Source: Dysosmobacter segnis
Lineage (GTDB): Bacteria > Bacillota > Clostridia > Oscillospirales > Oscillospiraceae
Assembly: GCF_014297285.1 (NCBI RefSeq)
Contig: NZ_JACOQI010000003.1
Span: forward strand, 186,001 to 250,000
Length of the DNA stretch: 64,000 nt
Reading direction: 5' to 3'
This document shows, one piece after another, positions 8,462-16,718 of this stretch (the first letter of the stretch is position 1; each line of letters begins with the position of its first letter). Position numbers and translations under genes: made by a program. Under the pieces are notes generated by a model. It did no database searches. It was given only the letters and a program-made list of their open reading frames with translations, and was not told where the DNA came from.

Positions 8462-9937
8462 TTACAGGATAATGCAGATCAACCCGCCGCTGCCCTCGTT
8501 GATGATGCGGGTCAGCGTCTCCTGCAGCTTTTTCCGGGCATCCTCCGGCATCCGCTTCAGTTTGGTTTGCAGATCGTCGCTGACCACCTCGTGAAAGCTG
8601 CGTCCGAAAATGTTGGACTGCCAGATCTTACTGGTGTCCCCTTCAAACTCCTGTAAGAGGTAATTCACCATGTCCTCCGACTGCTTCTCGTTGCCCACAA
8701 TGGGGCTCACCGCCGTCTCGATATCCGCCCGGATCATGTGGATACTGGGGGCGCTGGCCTTCAGGCGGACACCGTACCGCCCTCCCTGCTTCATGATCTC
8801 CGGTTCCTCCAGCTTCAATTCGTCGATCCCCGGCACCACGATGCCATAGCCCGTTTCCCGGACATCCCGCAGCGCCCCGGCCACCTTGTCATATTCCGTC
8901 TTGACGCCGGCCAGCTTTGTCAGCAGGCTCATGAGGTCACCGTCATCCCCCACATCAAAGCCGGACTGCTCCGAGAGCGTCCGGTAGAACATCTCCCGGG
9001 GCAGGCTCACCCGTGCGGCGGCTACGCCGGTGCCAAGGTCGATGGCTGTGATGAGCGCCTCGCTGATGTTCTCGTTTTCTCCCAGTTTCTTCACTGCGCC
9101 GTCGATCTCCCGGATGTGGTGCAGCTCCGCCATGCTCTGCCGGATGGCGTCATAGATTCCCGCCTTTACCGGATGCTCTCCCGGCAAAGCGTCCACCCAG
9201 GGCGGTAGGAAAATATCCAGTTCCCGCATGGGGAACTCATACAGCACCGCCTTCAGGATCTCCCCTACATCTTCCTCCTCCAGCCGCAAACAGTTCACCG
9301 GCACACACTTCACCTGATACCGGCTGGCGATGTCCCCGGCCAAGGCCAGAGTCCGGTCCGATTTGGGGTCCTCGCTGTTCAGCAGGACGATAAACGGCTT
9401 TCCCAACTCCTGCAATTCCCGGATCACCCGCTCCTCCGGTTCCAGATAATCCTCTCTGGGAATGTCGGAAATGCTGCCGTCGGTGGTGATGACGATGCCA
9501 ATGGTGGAATGCTCCGCGATGACCTTCCGGGTGCCGATCTCCGCCGCCTCCGTCATGGGGATAGGATGATCGTACCACGGCGTTGTGACCATCCGGGGCT
9601 GATCATCCTCCGTCTGGCCCAAGGCCCCCCGGACCATGTAGCCCACACAGTCGATAAGCCGGACGGAAAAGGCCGCGCCCCCCTCCAACTGGATCTGGGC
9701 CGCCTCCTCCGGCACGAACTTCGGCTCCGCCGTCATCACCGTGCGGCCGGAGCCGCTCTGGGGCAGCTCATCTCTGGCCCGCTCCCGGCGGTACACGTTG
9801 TCGATATTGGGAATGATCTGCGTCTCCATGAACCGCTTGATAAAGGTGGATTTGCCCGTCCGCACCGGCCCTACCACACCGATATAGATGTCGCCCGCAG
9901 TGCGGGTGGCAATATTCTGATAGATCGAGGTATTCAT
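8462..9937 (-). CDS. spoIVA: Stage IV sporulation protein A (coat-base ATPase)
   Basis: Cytoskeletal ATPase that polymerises on the forespore surface and anchors the spore coat, made in the mother cell under sigma-E in Bacillus. The 491 residues align over the full family length. The P-loop GPVRTGKST lies at about 23-31, followed by the family signatures MTAEPKFVP and LIDCVGYMV, and the C-terminal end is hydrophobic (GGLICIIL) as expected for membrane or SpoVM-dependent anchoring. Its presence shows the organism is an endospore former. Confidence 0.97.
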   Translation of the reverse strand: MNTSIYQNIATRTAGDIYIGVVGPVRTGKSTFIKRFMETQIIPNIDNVYRRERARDELPQSGSGRTVMTAEPKFVPEEAAQIQLEGGAAFSVRLIDCVGYMVRGALGQTEDDQPRMVTTPWYDHPIPMTEAAEIGTRKVIAEHSTIGIVITTDGSISDIPREDYLEPEERVIRELQELGKPFIVLLNSEDPKSDRTLALAGDIASRYQVKCVPVNCLRLEEEDVGEILKAVLYEFPMRELDIFLPPWVDALPGEHPVKAGIYDAIRQSMAELHHIREIDGAVKKLGENENISEALITAIDLGTGVAAARVSLPREMFYRTLSEQSGFDVGDDGDLMSLLTKLAGVKTEYDKVAGALRDVRETGYGIVVPGIDELKLEEPEIMKQGGRYGVRLKASAPSIHMIRADIETAVSPIVGNEKQSEDMVNYLLQEFEGDTSKIWQSNIFGRSFHEVVSDDLQTKLKRMPEDARKKLQETLTRIINEGSGGLICIIL

Positions 9938-10072
9938 AGCATCCCGTCCTTTTTCCGCTTTTATAGTCCATTTCTATGAGACAGCCCGGAAAAGTATGAC
10001 AGCCCGTCTGCCTTTGTTCATTCCCACCAAATCACCCGCCGCACGTTCGGCGCATTTTGTCGTTTTCACTTC

Positions 10073-10101
10073 TTTACATTACCAATTTATCATGGTAAAC
10101 T
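10073..10101 (+). promoter_or_regulatory. Probable promoter of the ABC transporter operon
   Basis: TTTACA (10073-10078), 17-base spacer, TAAACT (10096-10101), about 50 bases before the start codon. The -10 is imperfect. Confidence 0.45.
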
Positions 10102-10151
10102 ACTACCATAATAAATCAATCGCTCGAACAATTCTTCAGGAGGAATGGAAC

Positions 10152-10982
10152 ATGAAAAAATTGACTGCATTTGTACTCTCTGCTATGATGGTTCTGTCTT
10201 TGGCTGCCTGTGGTGCCAAGACCGAGACCCCCGCTGATACCAGCACCCCCGCCGCCGATGCGACCAAGCCTGCTGAAGTCGCCAAGCTGACCTACGCAGT
10301 GGAAGCCGGTTCCGCCGGTGAGGAAGTGGCACTGGCCAACGGCTACAACGTTGTATCCGTAGACTCTCAGGCCAAGGCACTGATGGAAGTGCAGGCCGGC
10401 ACCGCCGATGCCGCTATCATCGACTCCCTCATGGCCGGTGCCATGGTGGGTGAAGGCACCAGCTATCCCAATCTGACCATCACCGATCAGAAGCTCACCG
10501 AGGAGCTGTACGGCGTCGGCTGCCGCAAGGGCAGCGATTTGGCCTCCTTCATCAACTCCGTGATGGCTGACGCTTACGCCGACGGCGTTCTGGAAGCAAC
10601 CGCCGAGACCTACGGCGTACAGGCCGCTCTGGTGGAGCAGCCCGCATCCGAGTTCACCGCTTCCGAATCCGACAGCGACGTGCAGTACATCAAGGACAAG
10701 GGCACGCTGGTCATCGGCATCACCGAGTTTGAGCCCATGGACTATCAGGACGCTGACGGCAACTGGATCGGCTTCGACGCCGACATGGCCAAGCTGGTAG
10801 CGGAAAAGCTGGGCGTGGAGCCTGTGTTTACCGTGATCACCTGGGACAACAAGGTCTTCGAGCTGAACGGCAAGGGCATCGATGTGGTCTGGAACGGCAT
10901 GACCATCACCACCGCCGCCCAGGAATCCATGGAGTGCACCAACGCCTACTGCAACAACGCTCAGGTCATTGTGACCAAGTAA
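10152..10982 (+). CDS. Circularly permuted amino-acid-type ABC transporter substrate-binding lipoprotein
   Basis: Lipoprotein of 276 residues: signal peptide with lipobox LAAC (acylated Cys20), a Thr/Ala/Pro linker to about residue 44, then a family 3 solute-binding fold in swapped order. Residues 45-158 (EAGSAGEE..., AIIDS with Asp91, YGVGCRKGSD) correspond to the usual second half. Residues 176-276 (YIKDKGTLVIGITEFEPMDY, GFDADMAKLVAEKLG, WNGMTIT, NAYCNNAQVIV) correspond to the usual first half, and the protein stops where the hinge to the second half would normally continue. The Arg that grips the ligand carboxylate in classical members (MTITPER) is absent here (MTITTAAQ); my recollection is that non-permuted clostridial relatives also lack it. 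It is followed by permease and ATPase genes, so it is probably functional. Ligand unknown. Confidence 0.9.
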   Translation: MKKLTAFVLSAMMVLSLAACGAKTETPADTSTPAADATKPAEVAKLTYAVEAGSAGEEVALANGYNVVSVDSQAKALMEVQAGTADAAIIDSLMAGAMVGEGTSYPNLTITDQKLTEELYGVGCRKGSDLASFINSVMADAYADGVLEATAETYGVQAALVEQPASEFTASESDSDVQYIKDKGTLVIGITEFEPMDYQDADGNWIGFDADMAKLVAEKLGVEPVFTVITWDNKVFELNGKGIDVVWNGMTITTAAQESMECTNAYCNNAQVIVTK

Positions 10983-11000
10983 TTCCGCAAATCATACAGC

Positions 11001-11030
11001 AAAGGCAGAGAGCGGTCGCTCTCTGCCTTT
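11001..11030 (+). terminator. Hairpin between binding protein and permease genes
   Basis: A perfect 14-base-pair hairpin (AAAGGCAGAGAGCG, loop GT) directly after the binding-protein stop codon, with only a short T run inside the stem. It probably acts as a partial terminator or 3' stabiliser that keeps the binding protein in excess over the membrane components. Confidence 0.65.
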
Positions 11031-11110
11031 GAGCGGCATATTTCCCGCATACGCTTTCCTTCCTCCCCCTTCGTTCCCCCCATTATCACTACATAGAGGA
11101 GAATTTTTTC

Positions 11111-11836
11111 ATGTTCTGGACTGTTACCCTCTCCATCCTGCAAGGCTGTAGTCAGGCGGTCAAGCTGTTTTTCCTGACGCTGCTGTTTGCCCTGCCTCTG
11201 GGTCTGGTGGTGGCCTTCGGCTCCATGAGCAAGTGGGCGCCCTTCCGGTCTCTGGCCTACCGGCAGCAGGAAGCGCGGGGCTTTGCCCGCTGGCTTTCCC
11301 AGCTTCGTCCCCTGTCCGCCCTGACCAACATCATCGTCTGGATCATCCGGGGTACGCCGCTGATCCTCCAGCTTATCATCATTTTCTACGGTCCCGGCAC
11401 CTGGTTCGGCACAAATCCGTGGAACGCCTTCCGGGATGGGCGCATGACTGCCTGCTGCATCGCCTTTATCATCAACTACGCCTGCTACTTCTCTGTGATC
11501 TACCGGGGCGGCATTGAGGGCGTCCCGGCAGGTCAGCGGGAAGCCGGTGAGGTGCTGGGCCTGACCAAGCGGCAGATCTTCTTCAAGATCACCCTTTTGC
11601 AGATGGTCAAGCGGGTCATCCCCCCCATGTCCAATGAGATCATCACGCTGGTGAAGGACACCTCTCTGGCCCGGACCATCGCCATCATTGAGATCACCAT
11701 GGCCGGCGAAGCTTTTATGAAGTCCAAGGGCATCACCTGGCCTCTGTTCTATACCGGCGTGTTCTATCTGGCCTTTGTGGGTCTTTTGACGCTCCTGTTC
11801 AGCTTCATCGAGCGCAAGCTCAGCTATTTTAAGTAA
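11111..11836 (+). CDS. Amino-acid ABC transporter permease
   Basis: Inner-membrane subunit of a polar-amino-acid-type importer (HisM/GlnP family), 241 residues with about five membrane segments. The TM helix near 10-38, the conserved WIIRGTPLILQL segment near 77-88 and the EAA-type cytoplasmic loop (REAGEVLGLTKRQIFFKI) near 139-156 that docks on the ATPase are visible. An insertion rich in Arg and Gln near 45-70 is longer than in E. coli homologues. ATG at 11111 follows GAGGAG. Lies between the binding protein and ATPase genes. Confidence 0.93.
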   Translation: MFWTVTLSILQGCSQAVKLFFLTLLFALPLGLVVAFGSMSKWAPFRSLAYRQQEARGFARWLSQLRPLSALTNIIVWIIRGTPLILQLIIIFYGPGTWFGTNPWNAFRDGRMTACCIAFIINYACYFSVIYRGGIEGVPAGQREAGEVLGLTKRQIFFKITLLQMVKRVIPPMSNEIITLVKDTSLARTIAIIEITMAGEAFMKSKGITWPLFYTGVFYLAFVGLLTLLFSFIERKLSYFK

Positions 11837-11850
11837 GGGAGGGCTTTGAA

Positions 11851-12618
11851 ATGTCGATCTTAACCGTACAGCATCTGGAAAAGCATTTTGAAAACACAAA
11901 GGTCCTCAATGACATCAGCTTCTCTCTGGAGGAGGGGCAGGCCCTTTCCATCATCGGCTCCTCCGGCAGCGGCAAAACCACGCTGCTGCGGTGTCTGAAC
12001 TTTCTGGAAACGCCGGACGCCGGCACCATCACCGTGCAGGACAAGGTGCTGTTTGACGCCGATCATCACGCGAACTGCTCCGAAAAGGAGATCCGGAAAA
12101 ACCGGCTCCACTTCGGCATGGTATTTCAGTCCTTCAACCTTTTTCCCCAGTATACGGCTTTGGAAAACGTGACCCTCGCCCGGGAACTGATGGCCAAGGA
12201 CACCGGCGAGAGCAAGGACGCCATCCGTGCCGCCGGAATGGAGCTGCTGGACCAGATGGGCCTTGCGGACCGTGCCGGGCACTATCCTCATCAGCTTTCC
12301 GGCGGTCAGCAGCAGCGGGTGGCCATCGCCCGGGCACTGGCGCTCCACCCGGATATTCTCTGCTTCGACGAGCCCACCTCTGCGCTGGACCCGGAGCTGA
12401 CCGGCGAGGTACTGAAGGTTATCCGTGGTCTGGCGGAACAGAAAACCACCATGATCATCGTCACTCACGAGATGGCCTTCGCCCGGGACGTGGCGGATCA
12501 GGTGATCTTCATGGACGGCGGCTTCATCGTGGAGCAGGGCGATCCCAAGCAGGTCATCGACCATCCTCAGGAGGAGCGCACCAAGCAGTTTCTGGCCCGC
12601 TTCGCGGAAAACAACTGA
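11851..12618 (+). CDS. Amino-acid ABC transporter ATP-binding protein
   Basis: ATPase of the GlnQ/HisP type, 255 residues. Walker A GSSGSGKT is near 36-43, the Q-loop MVFQSFNLFP near 90, the signature LSGGQQQR near 149, Walker B ILCFDEPTSALD near 169 and the switch His in VTHEMAF near 205. Start is 14 bases after the permease stop, with GGGAGG upstream, so the three genes form one operon ended by the hairpin at 12641-12682. Confidence 0.95.
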   Translation: MSILTVQHLEKHFENTKVLNDISFSLEEGQALSIIGSSGSGKTTLLRCLNFLETPDAGTITVQDKVLFDADHHANCSEKEIRKNRLHFGMVFQSFNLFPQYTALENVTLARELMAKDTGESKDAIRAAGMELLDQMGLADRAGHYPHQLSGGQQQRVAIARALALHPDILCFDEPTSALDPELTGEVLKVIRGLAEQKTTMIIVTHEMAFARDVADQVIFMDGGFIVEQGDPKQVIDHPQEERTKQFLARFAENN

Positions 12619-12640
12619 TATGACCAGGCCCCGTGCCTTG

Positions 12641-12682
12641 AACAGCCCCCATTTGTCGGACGATCCGGCAAATGGGGGCTGT
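12641..12682 (+). terminator. Terminator of the ABC transporter operon
   Basis: Perfect 15-base-pair stem (AACAGCCCCCATTTG and complement) with a 12-base loop and TTCTCT following. Confidence 0.8.
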
Positions 12683-12689
12683 TCTCTAT

Positions 12690-12855
12690 CAAGCTATTTA
12701 CCGAAACTAACAGGTCTGTACCGTCCCATGTTCCGTTCCTCTAAATCACAAGTCTTATTGGACCGGGTAACTGCATCCGAGCAAAAACACCGCGCTTGCG
12801 GGAACGGACGGCAAAGCTGCGTCGGATCTGCAACTCCGCTTTCGCGCCGCACATC
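12690..12855. other. Non-coding hairpin-rich spacer
   Basis: No reading frame with a ribosome binding site is visible. The stretch contains separated inverted arms (CCGTTCC with GGAACGG, ATCCGA with TCGGAT) and the word CTTGCGGGAAC, which recurs in the gap at 49742-49897. It may belong to a family of intergenic structured elements, but the similarity is short. Confidence 0.35.
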
Positions 12856-12901
12856 AAAAAAAGGGCTTGCCATCTGCGATACGCAGACAGCAAGCCCTTT
12901 T
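12856..12901 (-). terminator. Terminator of yajC
   Basis: On the minus strand a long hairpin (AAAAGGGCTTGCTGTCTGCG pairing with its near-complement) is followed by seven T residues, about 30 bases after the yajC stop. Confidence 0.85.
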
Positions 12902-12931
12902 GGCTGCTTAAATCGAACAGTCCGACCAGAC

Positions 12932-13288
12932 TTAGTTCTTCTCGTCCTCGTCAGCCTTGGGAGCCTCCACAGCGGGAGTCTCTTCCTTCTTTTCGGCCTT
13001 CTTCTCCTTCTTCTCGGCCTCGGGCTGCTCACCGGTCTGAACGCCCACCTGAGACACGGCCCACTTGGTCAGCTCCATGCGGACACGGTCATCGCTGGTC
13101 TCAATCACAATGGTGTTGGGGTTCACCATAACGATCTTGCCCACAATGCCGCCGATGGTGGTGATCATATCACCCTTCTTCAGGCTGTCACGCATGCTCT
13201 GTGCCTGCTTCTTCCGCTTGTTCTCAGGACGGATCATGAAGAAATACATCACCGCCATGAGGGCAACAATCATAATCATACTTTCCAT
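12932..13288 (-). CDS. yajC: Preprotein translocase subunit YajC
   Basis: Small accessory protein of the SecDF-YajC complex that assists Sec export. 118 residues with an N-terminal membrane helix (about 3-18), the family motif MIRPENKRKKQ, the core KKGDMITTIGGIVGKI near 38-53 and a long C-terminal tail of Glu, Lys and Ala residues. The tail is longer than in E. coli. Monocistronic: own promoter upstream and terminator downstream. Start ATG 13288 with AAGGAG upstream. Confidence 0.93.
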   Translation of the reverse strand: MESMIMIVALMAVMYFFMIRPENKRKKQAQSMRDSLKKGDMITTIGGIVGKIVMVNPNTIVIETSDDRVRMELTKWAVSQVGVQTGEQPEAEKKEKKAEKKEETPAVEAPKADEDEKN

Positions 13289-13329
13289 AGTTCAAGGTTC
13301 TCCTTCAGTGTTGAAATCAGAATGTATCT

Positions 13330-13357
13330 ATTATATCAAAGCTGACACTATTTGCAA
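13330..13357 (-). promoter_or_regulatory. Promoter of yajC
   Basis: Minus strand TTGCAA (13357-13352), 16-base spacer, TATAAT (13335-13330). Confidence 0.65.
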
Positions 13358-13424
13358 GCCTTTTCTCAAGAAAGCAGTCTGCAATTTCATTTCCGTGATT
13401 TGAAACAACGAACACCGATGTGCA

Positions 13425-14546
13425 TCACCCTCGCGGGGCCAGATAGATCAGGTTCCGGTCCGCGAGGAAATTCGACACGCTGTAAAGCACCACGGCAGTG
13501 TCGATGCCCTGCTCCGCCATGTAGTCCGCCACGGAAGTGTGGTAGTACCGCAGGTCCACCAGATGCACCTCGGAAAAGCGCTGGGCCAGAAAGGGCGCCA
13601 GCGAATCGGAATAGGAGTCCCGGATCAGCAGCAGCTTGCTGCCGTCGGTGATCGCCGGGTTTTCAAGGACGCACAACGGCTGATTGCCGCCGAGGAAGGA
13701 GCTGTATTTATCCTTGTGCTCCAGATAGCTGCGGTCATACAGCCGCCCCGGCTCCTCCTTGCCGGATTTCCACGATGTGACCCGCAGATCGTCCTCGGAC
13801 ACCCAATACTCTATGGTATCCGGGGCAAGCCAGTGGATACCGGAGGTGGAATACAGGGTTCCGTTGAAGTCCATGCTGGCAACTTCCGGTGTAAAGTCAG
13901 TTTCCTTTAATAGCTCCTTCCCCAAGGCGGTCAACAGCGCATTGGCTCCGTAGAACGCCCCACAGGTGGTCCAGTGGTGGTCGGTCCGGTAATAGATGGG
14001 TTCCCCCGCGTGTTCTGTCAAGACTCCCAGCAGATCCACCGTGGGCAGGCCCGTTTTCTCCGCCGCGCTTTGGATGAACGCAGCCTGATCGAAGCTGGGC
14101 GTGCCCTGCGGCAGCCTGTCCTTCCAGACCTCTGCCGCCGAGGGGATCAACCCCAAAAGCACCTGGCCGTGAGATGCTTCTCCAAACTGCTTCACATCGT
14201 CCAAATTCTTTTCCACCTGAAGCCTGTCCGGATCGTCCACCTTGGCGATAAGGGTATCGCCGCAGAGGTAGACGCCATTGAATTCCCGCTTGCCCAACAT
14301 CTGCTCGCACCGGGCCTTCAGGCCCGTCCAGTCATCCCGCAGAGGGAACTGGTCGGCAAAATAGTCCTCCATCCCCGCGGTAAAGCTGCCGTTTTTCAGG
14401 GTTTCCCAGGAAAAGTCCGGGAACTGGGCCAGCGTCCGGTTTTCCGTTTCGGAGCGTGCCCGGTCCGGCAGCGCAATGTGCCACGCCAGCAGTCCCGCCA
14501 GAAACAGGCAGAAGATCCCCGTGGTCAGCCGTCCCTTGTTCGCCAT
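13425..14546 (-). CDS. DHHW/AlgJ-like SGNH-fold protein of a surface O-acylation system
   Basis: 373 residues with an N-terminal signal anchor (about 8-25) and an extracytoplasmic domain related to the AlgJ/AlgX acetyltransferases. The family hallmark YRTDHHWT is visible near residues 185-192, and LLIRDSYSDS near 307-316 is the SGNH-type Ser block. Family members work with an MBOAT protein to move acyl groups onto extracellular polymers; the MBOAT gene lies directly upstream. The polymer acylated here cannot be told. ATG at 14546 follows GGGAGGGGG. Confidence 0.87.
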   Translation of the reverse strand: MANKGRLTTGIFCLFLAGLLAWHIALPDRARSETENRTLAQFPDFSWETLKNGSFTAGMEDYFADQFPLRDDWTGLKARCEQMLGKREFNGVYLCGDTLIAKVDDPDRLQVEKNLDDVKQFGEASHGQVLLGLIPSAAEVWKDRLPQGTPSFDQAAFIQSAAEKTGLPTVDLLGVLTEHAGEPIYYRTDHHWTTCGAFYGANALLTALGKELLKETDFTPEVASMDFNGTLYSTSGIHWLAPDTIEYWVSEDDLRVTSWKSGKEEPGRLYDRSYLEHKDKYSSFLGGNQPLCVLENPAITDGSKLLLIRDSYSDSLAPFLAQRFSEVHLVDLRYYHTSVADYMAEQGIDTAVVLYSVSNFLADRNLIYLAPRG

Positions 14547-14579
14547 GCGGCCCCCTCCCTTCTTGGATGAAATGAAAAA

Positions 14580-15974
14580 TCAGAATCGGAAATACAGAAA
14601 CGGGTTGTAGCTGCCGTCTACCAAGTAGGCCGTGCAGATCACCAGACCCGCCGTCATCAGCAGCGGCCCCAGCAGGTCTCTCGTCCGCTCCGGCAGCCGG
14701 TCCCAGACCTTCCGGGGCAGACGGGTGGAGCCAACCGTTAAAAGCAGCAGCGTCAGGCCGTAGGCTGTCAGGTAGTAGCCGTCAGCGGCACTCCACAGCG
14801 TTCCGCTGCCGAAGCAGGTTTTGAAATACCCGGCGCAGCCGGCGAGATCCTCCATGGCGAACACGCCCCAGCCAACGAACACCACCACAAGCGTGTAGAA
14901 ATGCCGCAGCCACGATGGCAGCTTTTGGAGGAAGTCCCGCAGCAGATACTTTTCCAGCATGAGCCACACAAAGAAGTGCAGACCCCATAGGATGAAATTC
15001 CAGCTTGCCCCGTGCCAGAAGCCGGTGCAGAACCAGACAAGGAAGATATTCCGCACCGTCCGCCATGTCCCCTTCCGGCTGCCGCCCAAGGGGATGTACA
15101 GATACTCCCGGAACCATGTGGTCAGGGAAATGTGCCACCGCCGCCAGAACTCCGTCACGGAGGCGGCGGTATAGGGGTAGTTGAAGTTTTCCGGGAAGTG
15201 AAAGCCCAGCATCTGCCCCATGCCGATGGCCATGTCGGAATAGCCGGAGAAGTCGAAGTAGATCTGAAAGCCGAAGGCCGCGATGCCCAGCCAGCCGCCG
15301 ACGGCCGTCAGCGTCCCGGCAGACTGCGCCGCCAGCTCCGCGTCCCACAGTGCACCGATGCTGTTGGCCAGCAGCACTTTTTTCGCAAGGCCCACGGTGA
15401 ACCGCCGTGCCCCGGCGGCGAACGCCGATGCCGTGTTCGTCCGGTGAATCAGCTCCGCCGCAACATCCTTATAGCGGACGATAGGCCCCGCCACCAGCTG
15501 CGGGAACATGGTCACATAGGCGCCGAAGGACACCATGTTCCGCTGGGCGGGAGCGTCCTGCCGGTAGACATCAATGGTATAGCTCATGGTCTGGAAAGTG
15601 AAAAAGGAGATGCCGATGGGCAGGGGCAGTCCCAGGGTGGGAATGGAAACGCCGGGGATCAGAGAGAGGTTGGCGGCGAAGAAATCCCAATATTTAAAAA
15701 AGCCCAGCAGACCCAAATTCAGCAGCACGCTCTCCGCCACGAACCACCGGGCCAGCTTGTCCCGGCTGCGGTACTTCTCCACCAGAAGGCCGTGGGTATA
15801 GTCGATGAGGATGGACAGCACCATGATGCTGATATAGACCGGCTCCCCCCAGCCGTAAAATACCAGGCTGGCCAGCAGCAGGGCCAGATTCCGCCACCGG
15901 AGGGGAACGGCAAAGTAGATCGCCAGCGTGATCGGCAAAAAGCCGAATAAAAAGGGTAAGCTGCTGAAACGCAT
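14580..15974 (-). CDS. MBOAT-family membrane O-acyltransferase (AlgI/DltB-like)
   Basis: Polytopic membrane protein of 464 residues with about ten hydrophobic segments. Family signatures are visible: FYGWGEP near 40, LPIGISFFTFQTMSY near 120, FPQLVAGPIVRY near 155, FWRRWHISLTTWFREYLYIP near 283 and the catalytic His in GFWHGASWNF near 320. It imports activated acyl groups for transfer by the DHHW partner encoded next. AAGGTG precedes the ATG at 15974. It is the middle gene of a DUF4358-MBOAT-DHHW set, an arrangement I have seen in Clostridia. Confidence 0.92.
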   Translation of the reverse strand: MRFSSLPFLFGFLPITLAIYFAVPLRWRNLALLLASLVFYGWGEPVYISIMVLSILIDYTHGLLVEKYRSRDKLARWFVAESVLLNLGLLGFFKYWDFFAANLSLIPGVSIPTLGLPLPIGISFFTFQTMSYTIDVYRQDAPAQRNMVSFGAYVTMFPQLVAGPIVRYKDVAAELIHRTNTASAFAAGARRFTVGLAKKVLLANSIGALWDAELAAQSAGTLTAVGGWLGIAAFGFQIYFDFSGYSDMAIGMGQMLGFHFPENFNYPYTAASVTEFWRRWHISLTTWFREYLYIPLGGSRKGTWRTVRNIFLVWFCTGFWHGASWNFILWGLHFFVWLMLEKYLLRDFLQKLPSWLRHFYTLVVVFVGWGVFAMEDLAGCAGYFKTCFGSGTLWSAADGYYLTAYGLTLLLLTVGSTRLPRKVWDRLPERTRDLLGPLLMTAGLVICTAYLVDGSYNPFLYFRF

Positions 15975-16058
15975 GGGCTGTTCACCTTCTTTTTCTGTAA
16001 AGCAATTCTGCTTTAATGACGTTGAAATGCAGTGTTTTTTCCGTTTCTACATAGCAAA

Positions 16059-16080
16059 CCAGCCGTGGTGTCACGGCTGG
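16059..16080 (-). repeat. Intercistronic hairpin between the DUF4358 and MBOAT genes
   Basis: CCAGCCGTG and CACGGCTGG form a perfect short hairpin with no convincing T run. It may be a weak terminator or an RNA-processing site within the operon. Confidence 0.4.
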
Positions 16081-16098
16081 TCGTTCCGCGTCAGACTG

Positions 16099-16581
16099 TT
16101 ACGCGCCGAACTGTGCGTTCCAGGCGTCCTCGATCTCCGTCTGGTGCTCGCCGGAGGCGATCATTGCCACATAGGCGCCGTTTTGCAGCACCTTGGCAGC
16201 CTTCCACTGGTCAATGGTCTCAGGATAGAAGGCATCCCCGTCCGCCTGACTGTCGATCCGGGTCTGGAGGATCTTCACCGCCTGCGCGGCATCCTGCTCA
16301 CTGTCGGCTTGCAGGAACACATACTCGCTCACGGCGTAGGACATCACAGGAGCCTTGGCCAGAAGCTGCTTGGCGGGGATGTCCCCCAGACCGGGATAGT
16401 ACATCTCCAGCATTTCGCCGTCCAGATCCATCATATCGTCGCCCCAGCCGTATTGCTCCGCCAGAGAGTTGTAAAATCCAGTCAGATCCACGTCATTGGC
16501 AGTCTCCGTTTTGCTGCCGCAGGCGGTCAGCAGGCCGCACAGGGTCAGGGCCACAGCCGCCAGCGCAAACAATTTCTTCAT
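16099..16581 (-). CDS. DUF4358 family lipoprotein
   Basis: 160 residues beginning with a lipoprotein signal peptide (lipobox LLTAC, Cys near 21). The mature part is acidic and has the DUF4358 pattern, with AVSEYVFLQADSE and AAQAVKILQTRID regions. Function unknown. It is first in an apparent operon with the MBOAT and DHHW genes, so a role in surface polymer acylation is a reasonable inference. ATG at 16581 with GGAGGT upstream. Confidence 0.8.
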   Translation of the reverse strand: MKKLFALAAVALTLCGLLTACGSKTETANDVDLTGFYNSLAEQYGWGDDMMDLDGEMLEMYYPGLGDIPAKQLLAKAPVMSYAVSEYVFLQADSEQDAAQAVKILQTRIDSQADGDAFYPETIDQWKAAKVLQNGAYVAMIASGEHQTEIEDAWNAQFGA

Positions 16582-16640
16582 AGTACCTCCTTATAAACGT
16601 CCCTCAAGGGCGTTCATTTTCTTTCTATTGTGTTCTCTGC

Positions 16641-16669
16641 TTGCTAATATACACGATTTGCGTTATAAT
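16641..16669 (+). promoter_or_regulatory. Promoter of the threonine-aldolase-like gene
   Basis: TTGCTA (16641-16646), 17-base spacer, TATAAT (16664-16669). Confidence 0.65.
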
Positions 16670-16718
16670 AGTCAAGAAACAAGCGGTAACAATCCGATTA
16701 CAGAAAAGAGGTTTTTTC

